64,000 nt of DNA from Streptomyces composti (GTDB taxonomy: Bacteria > Actinomycetota > Actinomycetes > Streptomycetales > Streptomycetaceae): assembly GCF_012034205.1 (NCBI RefSeq), contig NZ_JAATEM010000034.1, positions 16,387 through 80,386 on the forward strand, given 5' to 3'. Below the pieces are notes generated by a model that did not search any database, was not told where the DNA came from, and saw only the letters and a program-made list of their open reading frames with translations. Within the stretch, counting starts at the first letter, position 1, and every line of letters begins with the position of its first letter. Made by a program: the position numbers and the translations under genes. This document shows positions 1 to 8,484 of the stretch, in pieces.

Positions 1-2426
1 ACGGCTTCGGCGACGACTCGGAGATCCTGGCCGGCATGGAGTGGGCGGTCCAGCAGGGCGCCGATGTGATCAACATGAGCCTGGGCGGTCCCGACTCGCC
101 CGACATCGACCCGCTGGAGGCGGCGGTTGACCGGCTCACCGCCGAGAAGGGCGTCCTGTTCGCCGTCGCGGCCGGCAACTCCGGCCCCGAGTCGCTCGGT
201 TCGCCCGGCACCGCCGACGCGGCCCTCACCGTCGGCGCCGTCGACGGCAAGGACAGGCTCGCCGACTTCTCCTCCACCGGACCGCGCCTCGGCGACGGAG
301 CCGCCAAGCCGGACGTGACCGCCCCCGGCGTGGACATCACGGCCGCCTCCGCCCGGGGCAACGCCATCGCCCGGGAGGAGGGCGAGAAGCCGGCCGGCTA
401 CATGACGATCTCCGGTACGTCGATGGCGACCCCGCATGTCGCGGGCGCCGCGGCGATCCTCAAGCAGCAGCACCCGCAGTGGCGGGCGACGGAGCTGAAG
501 GCCGCACTCGTCGCGTCCGCCAAGGGAGGGAGGTACACGCCGTTCCAGCAGGGCACCGGCCGCGTGCAGATCGACAAGGCGGTCAGGCAGACCGTGGTCG
601 CCGAGCCGGTCTCGCTGGGCTTCGGCGTCCAGCAGTGGCCGCACACCGACGACAGGCCCGTCACTAAGAAGCTCACCTACCGCAACTCCGGCACCAAGGA
701 CGTCACCCTGAAGCTGACGGCGTCCGCGACCGGCCCGAAGGGCAAGGCCGCCCCGGCCGGGTTCTTCCGCCTGGGCGCGAAGACGCTGAAGGTCCCGGCC
801 GGCGGTGAGGCCTCCGTCGGTCTCACGGTGAACACCAGGCTCGGCGGCAAGCTCGACGGCGCGTACGCGGCGGTGGTGAGCGCCACGGGCGGGGGCCAGA
901 GCGTGCGCACCGCCGCCCACGTCATGCGGGAGGTCGAGTCCTACGACGTCACGTTCCGGCACATCGGCCGGGACGGCCGCGCGCCCGCCGACCACTTCAC
1001 CTCACTGTTCGGCTACGCGGGCCTTGGCCACGGCCGGCAGTTCCAGGTGCCGCCCACCGAGAAGGGCACGACCACGCTGCGTCTGCCCAAGGGCACCTAC
1101 GCCCTCGACTCCGTGATCAAGAAGGACCCGGAGACGGCCGGGCGGGGCCTGGACTGGACGATCCAGCCGAAGCTGGCCGTCACCAGGAAGACGACCGTGA
1201 CGATCGACGCCCGCAAGACCAGGGCCGCGGACATCACCGTGCCCGACGCGAAGGCCAAGCCCCGCTCCGCGTCGATCAGCTATGTGCTCCACGCCGGGGA
1301 CGGCGGCCTGATCAACGGCTACGACGCCGCCTCCTTCGCCGAGCTGCGGCTGGCCCACCTCGGCCCCCAGGTCACGGGCCTCACCCAGACCTGGAGCGGC
1401 CACTGGACCAAGGACGCCTCCGCCGACTACATCGTGGCGGCCAGCGCCCGGGTGAAGAAGATCCAGGGCCACAAGGTCAAGCACTACAAGGCCGGCGAAC
1501 TCGCCACGGTCAAGCACCGCCTCGGCGCGCCGACCGCGGGCAAGACCGGTGCGGTCACCGCGTTCGGCGAGTTCGCCGACGACTGGGTGGTGGGCGGGGG
1601 AGTCGAGCAGAAGCTGCCCGCCACGCGCACCCAGTACCTGTCCACCTCGGACAAGGTCCGGTGGGCCTTCGCCTTCCAGCAGTACTCCGGCGCCCGCGAC
1701 GACGAGGGTTATCCGGTCCCGGACGCCGAGTACTCCGAGACGGAGCTGCGGACCCTCAAGCCGGCGAAGAAGTACACCAAGACCTTCAACACGGCGGTCT
1801 TCGGCCCCCGCCTGAACGCCGACTCCGGCCTCTTCCGGGAGGACAACACGATCTACGGGCGGCTCCCGCTGTTCGCCGACGGTCAGGGCCACTTCGGTCA
1901 GTCGCAGGTCACCTCGGCCACCACGACCCTCTACCGCAACGGCAAGAAGGTCGGCTCCACCGACGATCCGCTGTTCGGTGAGGCCGCGTTCACGGTGCCG
2001 TCCGGTGACGCCGCCTACCGGCTGACCACATCGGTGAAACGCAGCGTCAAGGTCGCCGCCGCCTCCACCCGTATCGACGCGAGCTGGACCTTCCGCTCGA
2101 AGAAGCCCGCGGACCTCGCCCAGCTCCCCGCCTCCACGGTCCGCTTCCAGGCGGCCACGGGCCTCGACAGCAGGGTCCCGGCCGGCAGGAAGACGACCTT
2201 CCCGGTCAAGGTCGAGGGCTCCGCCCGCGGCAAGAACCTCAAGTCCCTCTCCGTCCATGTCTCCTACGACTACGGCAAGACCTGGAAGAAGATCCCGGTG
2301 AAGAAGGGCAGGATCACCGTGAAGAACCCGGCCAAGGGCAAGGCCGTCTCCTTCCACGCCAAGATCACCGACAAGAGGAACAACAAGTCCACGATCTCGA
2401 TCTACAACGCGTACTACGGCAAGTAG
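1..2426 (+). CDS. Subtilisin-like S8 serine peptidase, 5' end outside the window
   Basis: The reading frame is open from base 3 (GFGDDSEILAG...) to a TAG stop, so the start codon and the catalytic Asp and His lie upstream of the window. Visible are the oxyanion-hole region (AVAAGNSGPE) and the catalytic Ser motif GTSMATPHVAG, which define an S8 subtilase. About 600 residues follow the catalytic domain; they are rich in Lys, Thr and Gly and look like beta-sandwich modules, as in large secreted Streptomyces subtilases. No transmembrane or sortase motif is seen at the C-terminus (NAYYGK). The protein is expected to be secreted and to degrade extracellular protein. A hairpin terminator follows directly. 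The family call is firm; the substrate is unknown. Confidence 0.9.
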   Translation, partial: GFGDDSEILAGMEWAVQQGADVINMSLGGPDSPDIDPLEAAVDRLTAEKGVLFAVAAGNSGPESLGSPGTADAALTVGAVDGKDRLADFSSTGPRLGDGAAKPDVTAPGVDITAASARGNAIAREEGEKPAGYMTISGTSMATPHVAGAAAILKQQHPQWRATELKAALVASAKGGRYTPFQQGTGRVQIDKAVRQTVVAEPVSLGFGVQQWPHTDDRPVTKKLTYRNSGTKDVTLKLTASATGPKGKAAPAGFFRLGAKTLKVPAGGEASVGLTVNTRLGGKLDGAYAAVVSATGGGQSVRTAAHVMREVESYDVTFRHIGRDGRAPADHFTSLFGYAGLGHGRQFQVPPTEKGTTTLRLPKGTYALDSVIKKDPETAGRGLDWTIQPKLAVTRKTTVTIDARKTRAADITVPDAKAKPRSASISYVLHAGDGGLINGYDAASFAELRLAHLGPQVTGLTQTWSGHWTKDASADYIVAASARVKKIQGHKVKHYKAGELATVKHRLGAPTAGKTGAVTAFGEFADDWVVGGGVEQKLPATRTQYLSTSDKVRWAFAFQQYSGARDDEGYPVPDAEYSETELRTLKPAKKYTKTFNTAVFGPRLNADSGLFREDNTIYGRLPLFADGQGHFGQSQVTSATTTLYRNGKKVGSTDDPLFGEAAFTVPSGDAAYRLTTSVKRSVKVAAASTRIDASWTFRSKKPADLAQLPASTVRFQAATGLDSRVPAGRKTTFPVKVEGSARGKNLKSLSVHVSYDYGKTWKKIPVKKGRITVKNPAKGKAVSFHAKITDKRNNKSTISIYNAYYGK

Positions 2427-2452
2427 CCCTGCTGCTGGGGTCACTTGACCAC

Positions 2453-2489
2453 GCGGCCCTCCCGGCGGCTCGTCCCCCGGGAGGGCCGC
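2453..2489 (+). terminator. Rho-independent-type hairpin after the subtilase gene
   Basis: A 13-bp perfect inverted repeat (GCGGCCCTCCCGG ... CCGGGAGGGCCGC) with an 11-nt loop begins 27 bases after the subtilase stop codon. There is no long T-tract, which is usual for Streptomyces. It could also serve the ATPase remnant read from the other strand. Confidence 0.7.
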
Positions 2490-2524
2490 TGCGCGCGTGC
2501 GGGGGAGGGGCGACCGGCGATCCT

Positions 2525-2806
2525 TCACAGAGAGGGTGGTCCCAACTCGCACCAGACCGTCTTCCGGTCCGTCCCCTGGTCCACGCCCCAGCGGAGCGCC
2601 GTCGCGCCGACCAGGGCGAGGCCGCGGCCGGACTCGTCCGTGGCGGTGGCTGCTGTCAGGACGGGCAGTGTGCGCGGGTCCGGGTCGGTGACCTCCACAC
2701 GGGTGTGGCCGGTGACCGTGGGGGCGACGCGGACGGTGACGCGAGTGCCCTCGCCGAGGTCGTCGATGACGTTGGTCAGCAGCTCGGTGTACAGCGGCGA
2801 CACCAT
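2525..2806 (-). pseudogene. 3' remnant of a regulatory HATPase-fold (anti-sigma-like) ATP-binding protein
   Basis: The last ~93 residues of this minus-strand frame read LYTELLTNVIDDL... and DESGRGLALVGATALRWG...TVWCEL. This is the N-box and G-box signature of the small Streptomyces histidine-kinase-like ATPases that sit next to XRE/DUF397 regulator pairs. Upstream of about position 2806 the frame continues as arginine/cysteine-rich nonsense running through the antisense of the neighbouring DUF397 gene, so the true N-terminal part is missing. The likely cause is a deletion that joined this gene to the tail of a divergent regulator (next entry). The remnant keeps about two thirds of the ATPase fold and no obvious start; it is probably non-functional. 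Confidence 0.7.
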
Positions 2807-2951
2807 CGACGATCCAGCTCTCGTACGGCAGTACCGCAAGTCGTACGATCGCCTCAGGGCCGTCGCGCTGTCACCGGAGGCGTCCCCGGCCAGGATCAAG
2901 GCTGCGGCAGAGGATTGCCGACATGGCGAGCAACCGGATCGACCTGAGTGA
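2807..2951 (+). pseudogene. C-terminal remnant of an Scr1/DUF5753-type XRE regulator
   Basis: From base 2808 a plus-strand frame reads DDPALVRQYRKSYDRLRAVALSPEA and ends at a TGA at 2949-2951. The YRKSYDRLRAVALSPE pattern is the usual extreme C-terminus of the long XRE-HTH/DUF5753 regulators found next to DUF397 genes in Streptomyces. Nothing upstream of 2808 in this frame resembles the rest of such a protein (normally about 280 residues), and the sequence switches directly into the antisense of the HATPase remnant. The remnant overlaps the DUF397 start at 2923, the usual coupling in this family. The call rests on a short motif. Confidence 0.6.
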
Positions 2952-3200
2952 AGCGCTCTGGAGCAAGAGCAGCCACAGCAACGGCGACGGCGGGGATTGC
3001 GTGGAGATCGCCAGTGACTTTCCCGGCGCCGCCTCTGGCGCAAGTCGAGCTACAGCAACGGAAACGGGGGTGACTGCCTCGAGGTGGCCGACGGAGTCCC
3101 CGGTGTCGTCCCCGTGCGGGATTCCAAGGTCGCCGACGGGCCCGTGCTGATGCTCTCCGCCCGCGCCTGGGGGCCCTTCGTCGAGGGGCTCAAGGGATAG
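2923..3200 (+). pseudogene. Chimeric / frameshifted DUF397 gene made from two tandem paralogues
   Basis: The first frame (start 2923) encodes MASNRIDLSEALWSKSS followed by HSNGDGGDCVEIA, the N-terminal half of a DUF397 protein. It then loses homology near 3030. In another frame, from about 3036, the sequence restarts as LWRKSSYSNGNGGDCLEVAD and runs to a normal DUF397 ending (RDSKVADGPVLMLSARAW...FVEGLKG, stop 3198-3200). The same W-x-KSS-x-SNG-x-GGDC block therefore occurs twice, in different frames. This is what a deletion between two tandem DUF397 genes would leave. DUF397 proteins partner with Scr1/BldB-like regulators; here the partner gene is also destroyed. Confidence 0.75.
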
Positions 3201-3826
3201 CGTGCGCATCCCGGCGGCGTCGGATCGAACCCCTCAACGGCCGCCGCGTTCACATCTCGCTGCTCTGATCCGTCATACCGGCGAGCGACGCACTCCGCGC
3301 GCTCGGCGGACCCGGCCCGAGGAGCGGTCATGACAGCAACCATGGGACCTCCGGCCGGTCTGGTCGCGGACATGGCGAGGCCCCGGCTGTACGACCAGCG
3401 TTCACTGGCCGTCCCCTGTGCCGGGGCGCTGGGCCGGCGCCCGCGCCCCGCCCTGCCGCTCCCGCTGCCGGGCAAAGGGGGCCGCGCCCACCGGGCGGGG
3501 CCGACCTGACGCCGGACGGCGCGCTGCTGGGCGAGCGGACCTGGGAGGACTTCGTGGTCGAGCGGTCGCCGGGACCGGTTCGGTCACTTCGACCGGCTCA
3601 GCTTCCGGGACCGGCTCGTCCGCCTCAGCCCGTTGAGGCACCGCGTCAGGGCCGAACCGCCTCGGGCACCGCTCAGGGCTCGGTTGCCCGGTCACCCCGG
3701 CCGGTTCGCTCGCCGTTCGGGCTCGGCCGACCGCTTCCCACTCGCCCGGTCCGGCCGCGGAGAAACAGCCCTCTGGGAGGTGACCGGCAGCCGCCGGGTG
3801 GGCCGGAGCCGGGCAGGTCCGGCCGG
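3201..3826. other. 626-bp region with no supportable gene
   Basis: No frame on either strand gives a recognisable protein. A short plus-strand frame from ATG 3330 (59 codons) and a stretch reading DLTPDGALLGERTWEDFVVER near 3505-3570 look protein-like but are in different frames and match no family I know; they may be the rubble of a decayed gene. Around 3570-3650 the DNA is a low-complexity run of GACCGG/TTCGG-type words. It continues the degraded stretch that starts at 2.5 kb. Confidence 0.5.
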
Positions 3827-4297
3827 TCAGACTCCTGCCCGCTCCACCGAGGCGGCGATGTCGTCCAGGTCCTTGGCGATCGCCTTGCGCACCGCGCCCG
3901 CGCCGAACCTGCCGAGCAGCCGGGCCAGCAGGTTCGGGCGGCCGGTCGGTGTGCCCGTGAAGGTCATGCGGACCGTGGTGGCCGAGGAGCCGTCCGGGCG
4001 CAGGTCCCACTCGGAGACGTAGCGCATGCCGTGGGACTCGGCCTCCACCACGTAGCGCTGGGCCGGAGTGCAGGCCGTGACCCACATCTCCTCGGTGGCC
4101 TCCTTGCCCATCATGCGCCGGGTCTCCCGCCAGCGCGTGCCGACGCCGAAGGGCCCCGGGGTGAGCACCTCCACCTTGGTGACGCCCTTGAGCGTGCGTT
4201 CCATGCCCTTGAGGTTGGTCAAGGCCTCCCACACCCGCTGCGGGGGTGCGGCCATCCGCCGTTCGACGGCGACGCTGCTGCCGGTCATGGAACCCAT
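3827..4297 (-). CDS. SRPBCC-family (polyketide cyclase/START-like) protein
   Basis: 156 residues starting at MGSMTGSSVAVERR. The sequence VAVERRMAAPPQRVWEALTNL, then GTRWRETRRMMGKEATEEMWV and YVSEWDLRPDGSSATTVRMTF, and the C-terminal amphipathic helix (AKDLDDIAASVERAGV) follow the SRPBCC hydrophobic-ligand-pocket fold of typical length (~150 aa). The frame is open much further upstream, but that part is proline-rich nonsense. The start at 4297, or the ATG three codons later at 4288, fits the family. It is a stand-alone gene between the decayed region and a TPR-like membrane protein. The ligand is unknown. Confidence 0.75.
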   Translation of the reverse strand: MGSMTGSSVAVERRMAAPPQRVWEALTNLKGMERTLKGVTKVEVLTPGPFGVGTRWRETRRMMGKEATEEMWVTACTPAQRYVVEAESHGMRYVSEWDLRPDGSSATTVRMTFTGTPTGRPNLLARLLGRFGAGAVRKAIAKDLDDIAASVERAGV

Positions 4298-4413
4298 CAA
4301 AGCACCGGCCGCTGACAACGGCCCGGCGGCGGACAGCGGGGGACTCGGCGAGCGGCCCGGCGGATGGACGGGTACGTCGGCGGGCGAGCTGTCCGGGCAG
4401 GTCGCCGGAGCCG

Positions 4414-5532
4414 TCAGTGGGGGAGGGTCGCCGGGCTGCCGCCGTTCGCCTCGTACCCGGCCACCGCCAGGGCCCGGTACACCGCGAACTCGGCGGCCGG
4501 GTCCTGGGACAGCGTCCACGGCAGGGCGCCGACGTGGCCGTCGACGTGTATCAGCTGGCTCATCGCCTCGGCCCAGCGCTCACTGCGCACCAGGAAGAAG
4601 ACCAGCATGTGCCGCACATGCGCCAGCATCGGATCGTCGGGCCGGGCCGAGTGCACCGCGTGCAGCGCGCCGTGGATCGCCTTGGTCACGACCTCGCTCT
4701 GGTAGAAGCCGCTGACCAGGTTCACCTCGGGCAGGTGCTCGAACACCGCGAACAACGGCATCGCCGCCAGCAGCGAACCCTCCGGGGCCCGCGCCGCCGC
4801 GGACTCCGCGAACGAGTAGGCCAGCTGCTTCGAGCCGTGCCACTTCTCGCACCAGTAGTGCAGGGCGGCCAGGTGGGCACCCATGTGGTTCGGCGCGCGG
4901 TCCAGGATCTTCAGCCAGAGCTGCTCGAAGTCCTTGTGCTCGTAGCCCAGTCCGCGGGCCACCGAGAGCTCGACGATGTACGGGATCGGATCGCCCGGCG
5001 CCAGCAGCGCCGCCTCACCGCACGCCGCCTTGGCCTCCTCCATGATGATCCGGAACTCGTCCGTCCCGGGTGCCGCCGTGCGCCACGCCTGCTGCACCAG
5101 GAACTCGGCGTGCACGGCCGCTCCGCCCGCGTCCTTGGGCGCCTCGGCCCGCCAGGCGCGCAGCCACTGCCCGCCCGGCGCCCCGTCCGCCCCGCCCGGC
5201 CGCTGCTGGAGCTCCAGCGAGGCGGCGCCGGCGAAGGCCTGCACACGCTGCCAGCGCAGCTCGCCCTCCGCCTCGGTGCCCGCCAGCAGCTGCTGGGCCG
5301 CGCGGTAGTCCTGCGTGCGCTGCACCACGTCCAGGACGTCCAGCAGGTCCTGGTCGGGGCCGGGCAGCCGGATGTCCAGCTCCTCGGTGGGGATGAAGCC
5401 GTAGTTCGCGGGGTCTGCCGCGTCCGGGTGGTCGGGGGTGACCAGACCGACCGCGCCGCGCCGGCGACGCAGCACGGGAAGCAGCACGAAGCTGAGCATG
5501 ACCAGCGCGATCAGCACCCACAGAATTTCCAT
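4414..5532 (-). CDS. Membrane-anchored TPR-like protein of unknown function
   Basis: 372 residues with one N-terminal transmembrane helix (about residues 3-20, ILWVLIALVMLSFVLLPVL) followed by an RRRR stop-transfer cluster, so the body should face the cytoplasm. The rest is helical and rich in Ala, Glu and Trp, with repeats that resemble degenerate TPR/Sel1 units (DYRAAQQLLAGTEAEGELRWQRVQ; PNHMGAHLAALHYWCEKW; ERWAEAMSQL). The start is supported by GAGG just before the ATG. It is divergent from cystathionine gamma-synthase. I recognise no specific function. Confidence 0.7.
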   Translation of the reverse strand: MEILWVLIALVMLSFVLLPVLRRRRGAVGLVTPDHPDAADPANYGFIPTEELDIRLPGPDQDLLDVLDVVQRTQDYRAAQQLLAGTEAEGELRWQRVQAFAGAASLELQQRPGGADGAPGGQWLRAWRAEAPKDAGGAAVHAEFLVQQAWRTAAPGTDEFRIIMEEAKAACGEAALLAPGDPIPYIVELSVARGLGYEHKDFEQLWLKILDRAPNHMGAHLAALHYWCEKWHGSKQLAYSFAESAAARAPEGSLLAAMPLFAVFEHLPEVNLVSGFYQSEVVTKAIHGALHAVHSARPDDPMLAHVRHMLVFFLVRSERWAEAMSQLIHVDGHVGALPWTLSQDPAAEFAVYRALAVAGYEANGGSPATLPH

Positions 5533-5738
5533 GCCTCAAGCGAACCAGACCGCGTCCACACTTGGCCAACGTGGGTGCCGGACCTGTGGAAAACTCCCTC
5601 CCCGGCCCGGTGCGGCGCGCCCGGCAGCCGCCCGCCGTGACACCCGCGCCGCCCGGCGGCCGGCCCGGCCTCCTCGCGCCCGGCACCGCCCCGGCCCCCG
5701 CCCCGGGGCCGATCCGGGCGCCTGCCCCGTCGGCGCAC

Positions 5739-5744
5739 TACCCT
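5739..5744 (+). promoter_or_regulatory. -10 box of a probable leaderless promoter for metB
   Basis: TACCCT matches the TANNNT -10 consensus and ends 8 bases before the ATG at 5753. There is no purine-rich ribosome binding site between them. The spacing puts the transcription start at or next to the A of the start codon, so the mRNA is probably leaderless. No convincing -35 box was found. Confidence 0.45.
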
Positions 5745-5752
5745 CGGACCCC

Positions 5753-6910
5753 ATGAGCGACAGGCACATCAGTCAGCACTTCGAGACGCTCGCGATCCAC
5801 GCGGGCAACACCGCCGACCCCCTGACGGGCGCGGTCGTCCCGCCGATCTACCAGGTGTCCACCTACAAGCAGGACGGCGTCGGCGGCCTGCGCGGCGGCT
5901 ACGAGTACAGCCGCAGCGCCAACCCGACCCGTACCGCGCTGGAGGAGAACCTCGCCGCCCTCGAGGGCGGCCGCCGCGGCCTTGCGTTCGCGTCCGGACT
6001 GGCGGCCGAGGACTGCCTGTTGCGTACGCTGCTCAGCCCGGGTGACCACGTGGTGATCCCCGACGACGCCTACGGCGGCACGTTCCGTCTCTTCGCGAAG
6101 GTGGTCGCCCGCTGGGGCGTGGAGTGGTCGGTGGCCGACACCTCGGACCCGGCCGCCGTGCGCGCGGCGCTCACCCCCAGGACCAGGATCGTGTGGGTGG
6201 AGACCCCGTCCAACCCGCTGCTCGGCATCACCGACATCGCGGCGGTCGCCCAGATCGCCCGGGACGCGGGCGCCCGCCTCGTCGTCGACAACACCTTCGC
6301 CACGCCCTATCTGCAGCAGCCGCTGTCGCTCGGTGCGGACGTCGTCGTGCACTCCCTGACCAAGTACATGGGCGGACACTCCGACGTGGTCGGCGGTGCG
6401 CTGATCACGGCAGACGCGGAGCTGGGCGAGGAGCTGGCCTTCCACCAGAACGCGATGGGCGCGGTCGCCGGGCCGTTCGACTCCTGGCTGGTGCTGCGCG
6501 GCACCAAGACGCTGTCGGTGCGCATGGACCGGCACAGCGAGAACGCCGCCAGGGTCGCCGAGATGCTCACCCGGCACCCGCGGGTGACCAGCGTGCTGTA
6601 CCCGGGGCTGCCCGACCACCCCGGTCACGAGGTCGCCGCCAAGCAGATGCGGTCCTTCGGGGGCATGGTCTCCTTCCGCGTGGAGGGCGGCGAGGAGGCG
6701 GCCGTCGAGGTCTGCAACCGGGCCCGGGTCTTCACCCTCGGCGAGTCGCTGGGCGGTGTGGAGTCGCTGATCGAGCACCCCGGCCGGATGACGCACGCCT
6801 CCGCGGCCGGCTCGGCGCTGGAGGTGCCGGCCGACCTGGTGCGGCTGTCCGTGGGCATCGAGAACGTCGACGACCTGCTCGAGGACCTGCAGCAGGCGCT
6901 GGGCAAGTAG
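5753..6910 (+). CDS. metB: Cystathionine gamma-synthase / gamma-lyase family PLP enzyme
   Basis: 385 residues from MSDRHISQHFETLAIHAG. The Cys/Met metabolism PLP signature is complete: EYSRSANPTRTALEENLAALEGG, the aspartate site (RLVVDNTFATP) and the Schiff-base lysine in HSLTKYMGGHSDVVGG (K204). The C-terminus contains SLGGVESLIEHPGRMTHAS, which binds the substrate carboxylate. The enzyme acts in the cytoplasm in transsulfuration: O-succinyl- or O-acetyl-homoserine plus cysteine to cystathionine, or the reverse cleavage. Sequence alone does not separate synthase from lyase. The long in-frame extension upstream is GC-skewed noise. Confidence 0.92.
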   Translation: MSDRHISQHFETLAIHAGNTADPLTGAVVPPIYQVSTYKQDGVGGLRGGYEYSRSANPTRTALEENLAALEGGRRGLAFASGLAAEDCLLRTLLSPGDHVVIPDDAYGGTFRLFAKVVARWGVEWSVADTSDPAAVRAALTPRTRIVWVETPSNPLLGITDIAAVAQIARDAGARLVVDNTFATPYLQQPLSLGADVVVHSLTKYMGGHSDVVGGALITADAELGEELAFHQNAMGAVAGPFDSWLVLRGTKTLSVRMDRHSENAARVAEMLTRHPRVTSVLYPGLPDHPGHEVAAKQMRSFGGMVSFRVEGGEEAAVEVCNRARVFTLGESLGGVESLIEHPGRMTHASAAGSALEVPADLVRLSVGIENVDDLLEDLQQALGK

Positions 6911-6928
6911 CGCCCGGCTCACCGGGCG
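6911..6928 (+). terminator. Hairpin terminator after metB
   Basis: CGCCCGG-ctca-CCGGGCG immediately follows the metB stop codon: a 7-bp GC stem with a 4-nt loop between convergent genes. A second, weaker repeat of the same words follows. Confidence 0.6.
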
Positions 6929-6941
6929 GGCTGCGCCCGGC

Positions 6942-7193
6942 TCACCAGCCGGTGAGGGGTGGGGTCGTCTCCGACGGCGGCTCCACCCACGGCTGCACGG
7001 TGGCGGCCCACACCGTGAAGGCCACGGCCGCCGCGAGCAGCAGCACCCACATCACCCACCGCGCGACGGTGCGGCGGCGCAGCACGCGCGCCCCGAGCCG
7101 CACAGCCTCGGTGTGCAGACCGGGCGGCACGGCGGCCGGCGAGTCCTCCTCCAGCATCCGGCGCACCAGCGCCTCACGGCTGCCCCGGCTCAT
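6942..7193 (-). CDS. Small single-pass membrane protein, possible anti-sigma partner
   Basis: 83 residues (MSRGSREALVRRML...PPLTGW) with one transmembrane helix at about 47-66 (ARWVMWVLLLAAAVAFTVWAA) and a short outer tail. Its ATG (7193-7191) overlaps the TGA of the upstream sigma-factor gene (TCAT on the plus strand), indicating translational coupling. In Streptomyces a small membrane protein coupled to a SigE-like factor often modulates it. No zinc-binding HxxxCxxC motif is present, so an anti-sigma role is inference from position only. Confidence 0.7.
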   Translation of the reverse strand: MSRGSREALVRRMLEEDSPAAVPPGLHTEAVRLGARVLRRRTVARWVMWVLLLAAAVAFTVWAATVQPWVEPPSETTPPLTGW

Positions 7194-7696
7194 GACGACA
7201 CCGCCTTCACACCCCCGACCGCCGGGGCGGGTCCCGGCGGCGGGCGCAGGACCGCGGTGATCGCGCGCAGGCAGATGGCCCGCACCCGCTCCGTGGACAG
7301 GCCCAGCAGCGCCGCCGTCTGCTCCTCGGCGACCCCTTCGTAGAGCCGCAGCACCAGGACGAGCCGTTCCTGCGGGCTGAGCCGGGCGAGCGGGCCCGAC
7401 GGGTCCGTACGGGGATGCAGCAGGCCGCCGAGCTGATGCCGCCAGGCGTGGTGCGCGAAGCGGGTGGCCAGATGGCGGCGGGCACGGTCGTAGGGGTCCT
7501 CGCCGCGCAGCCGGTTCCAGTCGGCGTACGTCTGCGCCAGCGCGTGGATGAGCAGGCGCCGTGCGCGGGGGTTGTCCCCGGGCGTCTCCGCGGTGAGCAG
7601 CGTGGCGGCGTGCAGCAGCCGCCCGCCCGCACCCGCGACGAACGCCTCGAACTCGCGGCCCCGGCGGGCCTCCTGGGACACCTGCCCGTGTCGCAC
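7190..7696 (-). CDS. SigE-type (ECF-like) sigma factor
   Basis: 168 residues. Region 2-like sequence (ARRLLIHALAQTYADWNRLRGED then YDRARRHLATRFAHHAWRH) is followed by a complete region 4 helix-turn-helix (LSPQERLVLVLRLYEGVAEEQTAALLGLSTERVRAICLRAI). The pattern resembles the compact SigE-family factors abundant in actinomycetes. It is translationally coupled to the small membrane protein downstream. Target promoters are unknown. Confidence 0.75.
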   Translation of the reverse strand: MRHGQVSQEARRGREFEAFVAGAGGRLLHAATLLTAETPGDNPRARRLLIHALAQTYADWNRLRGEDPYDRARRHLATRFAHHAWRHQLGGLLHPRTDPSGPLARLSPQERLVLVLRLYEGVAEEQTAALLGLSTERVRAICLRAITAVLRPPPGPAPAVGGVKAVSS

Positions 7697-7816
7697 CGTG
7701 CCTCCCGCACATGGGGACCCGGTCTCATATCAGCCAGCCGGGCCCGCCGGGGTCAAGGGGTGCGCGTGCCCGGCGTACGGGTCCGGTTCGGGAGGTGTGC
7801 CGGAGCGCGGTCCGGC

Positions 7817-8341
7817 TCAGGAGTCCTGCCGGGTCTCCGGTGCCGGGACCCCCTGTGCCGACATCCGCGCGGACAGGGCCGCGTTGAAGCGGGTCAGGAG
7901 CGTGCAGAAGGACTCGCGCTCCTGAGGGCTCCAGTCGTGGGTGAGCTCGGCCATCAGCCGGCGGCGGGAGGCGCGCACCTCCTCCAGACGTGTCTGGCCG
8001 CGCGGGGACAGCTGAAGGACGACCGCGCGGCCGTCCTCCGGGTGCGAGGTGCGCTTGACCAGACCGGTGTCCACCAGCGGGGCGACCTGCCGGGTGACCG
8101 TGGAGGAGTCGATGCCCATGCTCGCGGCGAGCGCCTTGACCCCCATCGGGCCCTCTTTGTCGAGACGGTTGAGCAGCAGGTAGGCGGCGCGGTCCATGGA
8201 ATTGCGCACCTGCCCGACCCCGCCGAGCCGGGTCTGTTCGGCGCGGCGGGCGAACAACGCCACCTCGTGCTGGAGGGTGTCGAGGAGACCGTTGTCACCG
8301 ACGCTCGTCATGTCCATCGACATTTCAGGTGTAGTGGGCAT
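7817..8341 (-). CDS. MarR-family transcriptional regulator
   Basis: 174 residues if started at MPTTPEMSMDM. ATGs at 8323, 8317 and 8311 are equally in frame and none has a convincing ribosome binding site. The winged-helix core is clear: SMDRAAYLLLNRLDKEGPMGVKALAASMGI, recognition helix DSSTVTRQVAPLVDTGLVKR, wing SHPEDGRAVVLQLSPRGQTRL. MarR proteins dimerise on palindromes near their own genes. The gene is divergent from ilvA with ~143 bp between them. The ABC exporter further downstream is another possible target. Ligand unknown. Confidence 0.85.
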   Translation of the reverse strand: MPTTPEMSMDMTSVGDNGLLDTLQHEVALFARRAEQTRLGGVGQVRNSMDRAAYLLLNRLDKEGPMGVKALAASMGIDSSTVTRQVAPLVDTGLVKRTSHPEDGRAVVLQLSPRGQTRLEEVRASRRRLMAELTHDWSPQERESFCTLLTRFNAALSARMSAQGVPAPETRQDS

Positions 8342-8484
8342 GGCCGGGGGCTCACTTCGTGAAGGCTGCTGATTGGGGGACAGAGTACGCGGCCGGAGGG
8401 CGGGCCGTACCGGCGCTGCGCAAAGCCACGTCCGCCAGATGGTCACACCGGTCGCCCGCGCCCGTGAACTGAGATGCTGGTGTC

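Noticed and set aside
2525..3043. A complete 172-residue minus-strand protein
   Set aside because: Only the C-terminal part resembles a protein family; the N-terminal part is antisense of the DUF397 remnant, so it is listed as a pseudogene.
3330..3509. Small plus-strand gene from ATG 3330
   Set aside because: The start codon has no ribosome binding site, the product matches nothing and the surrounding region is decayed.
5738..6922. Long minus-strand open frame opposite cystathionine gamma-synthase
   Set aside because: Its translation is low-complexity and lies entirely antisense to a clearly conserved gene; high GC creates such shadows throughout the window (also opposite the subtilase, ABC, LanB and NRPS genes).
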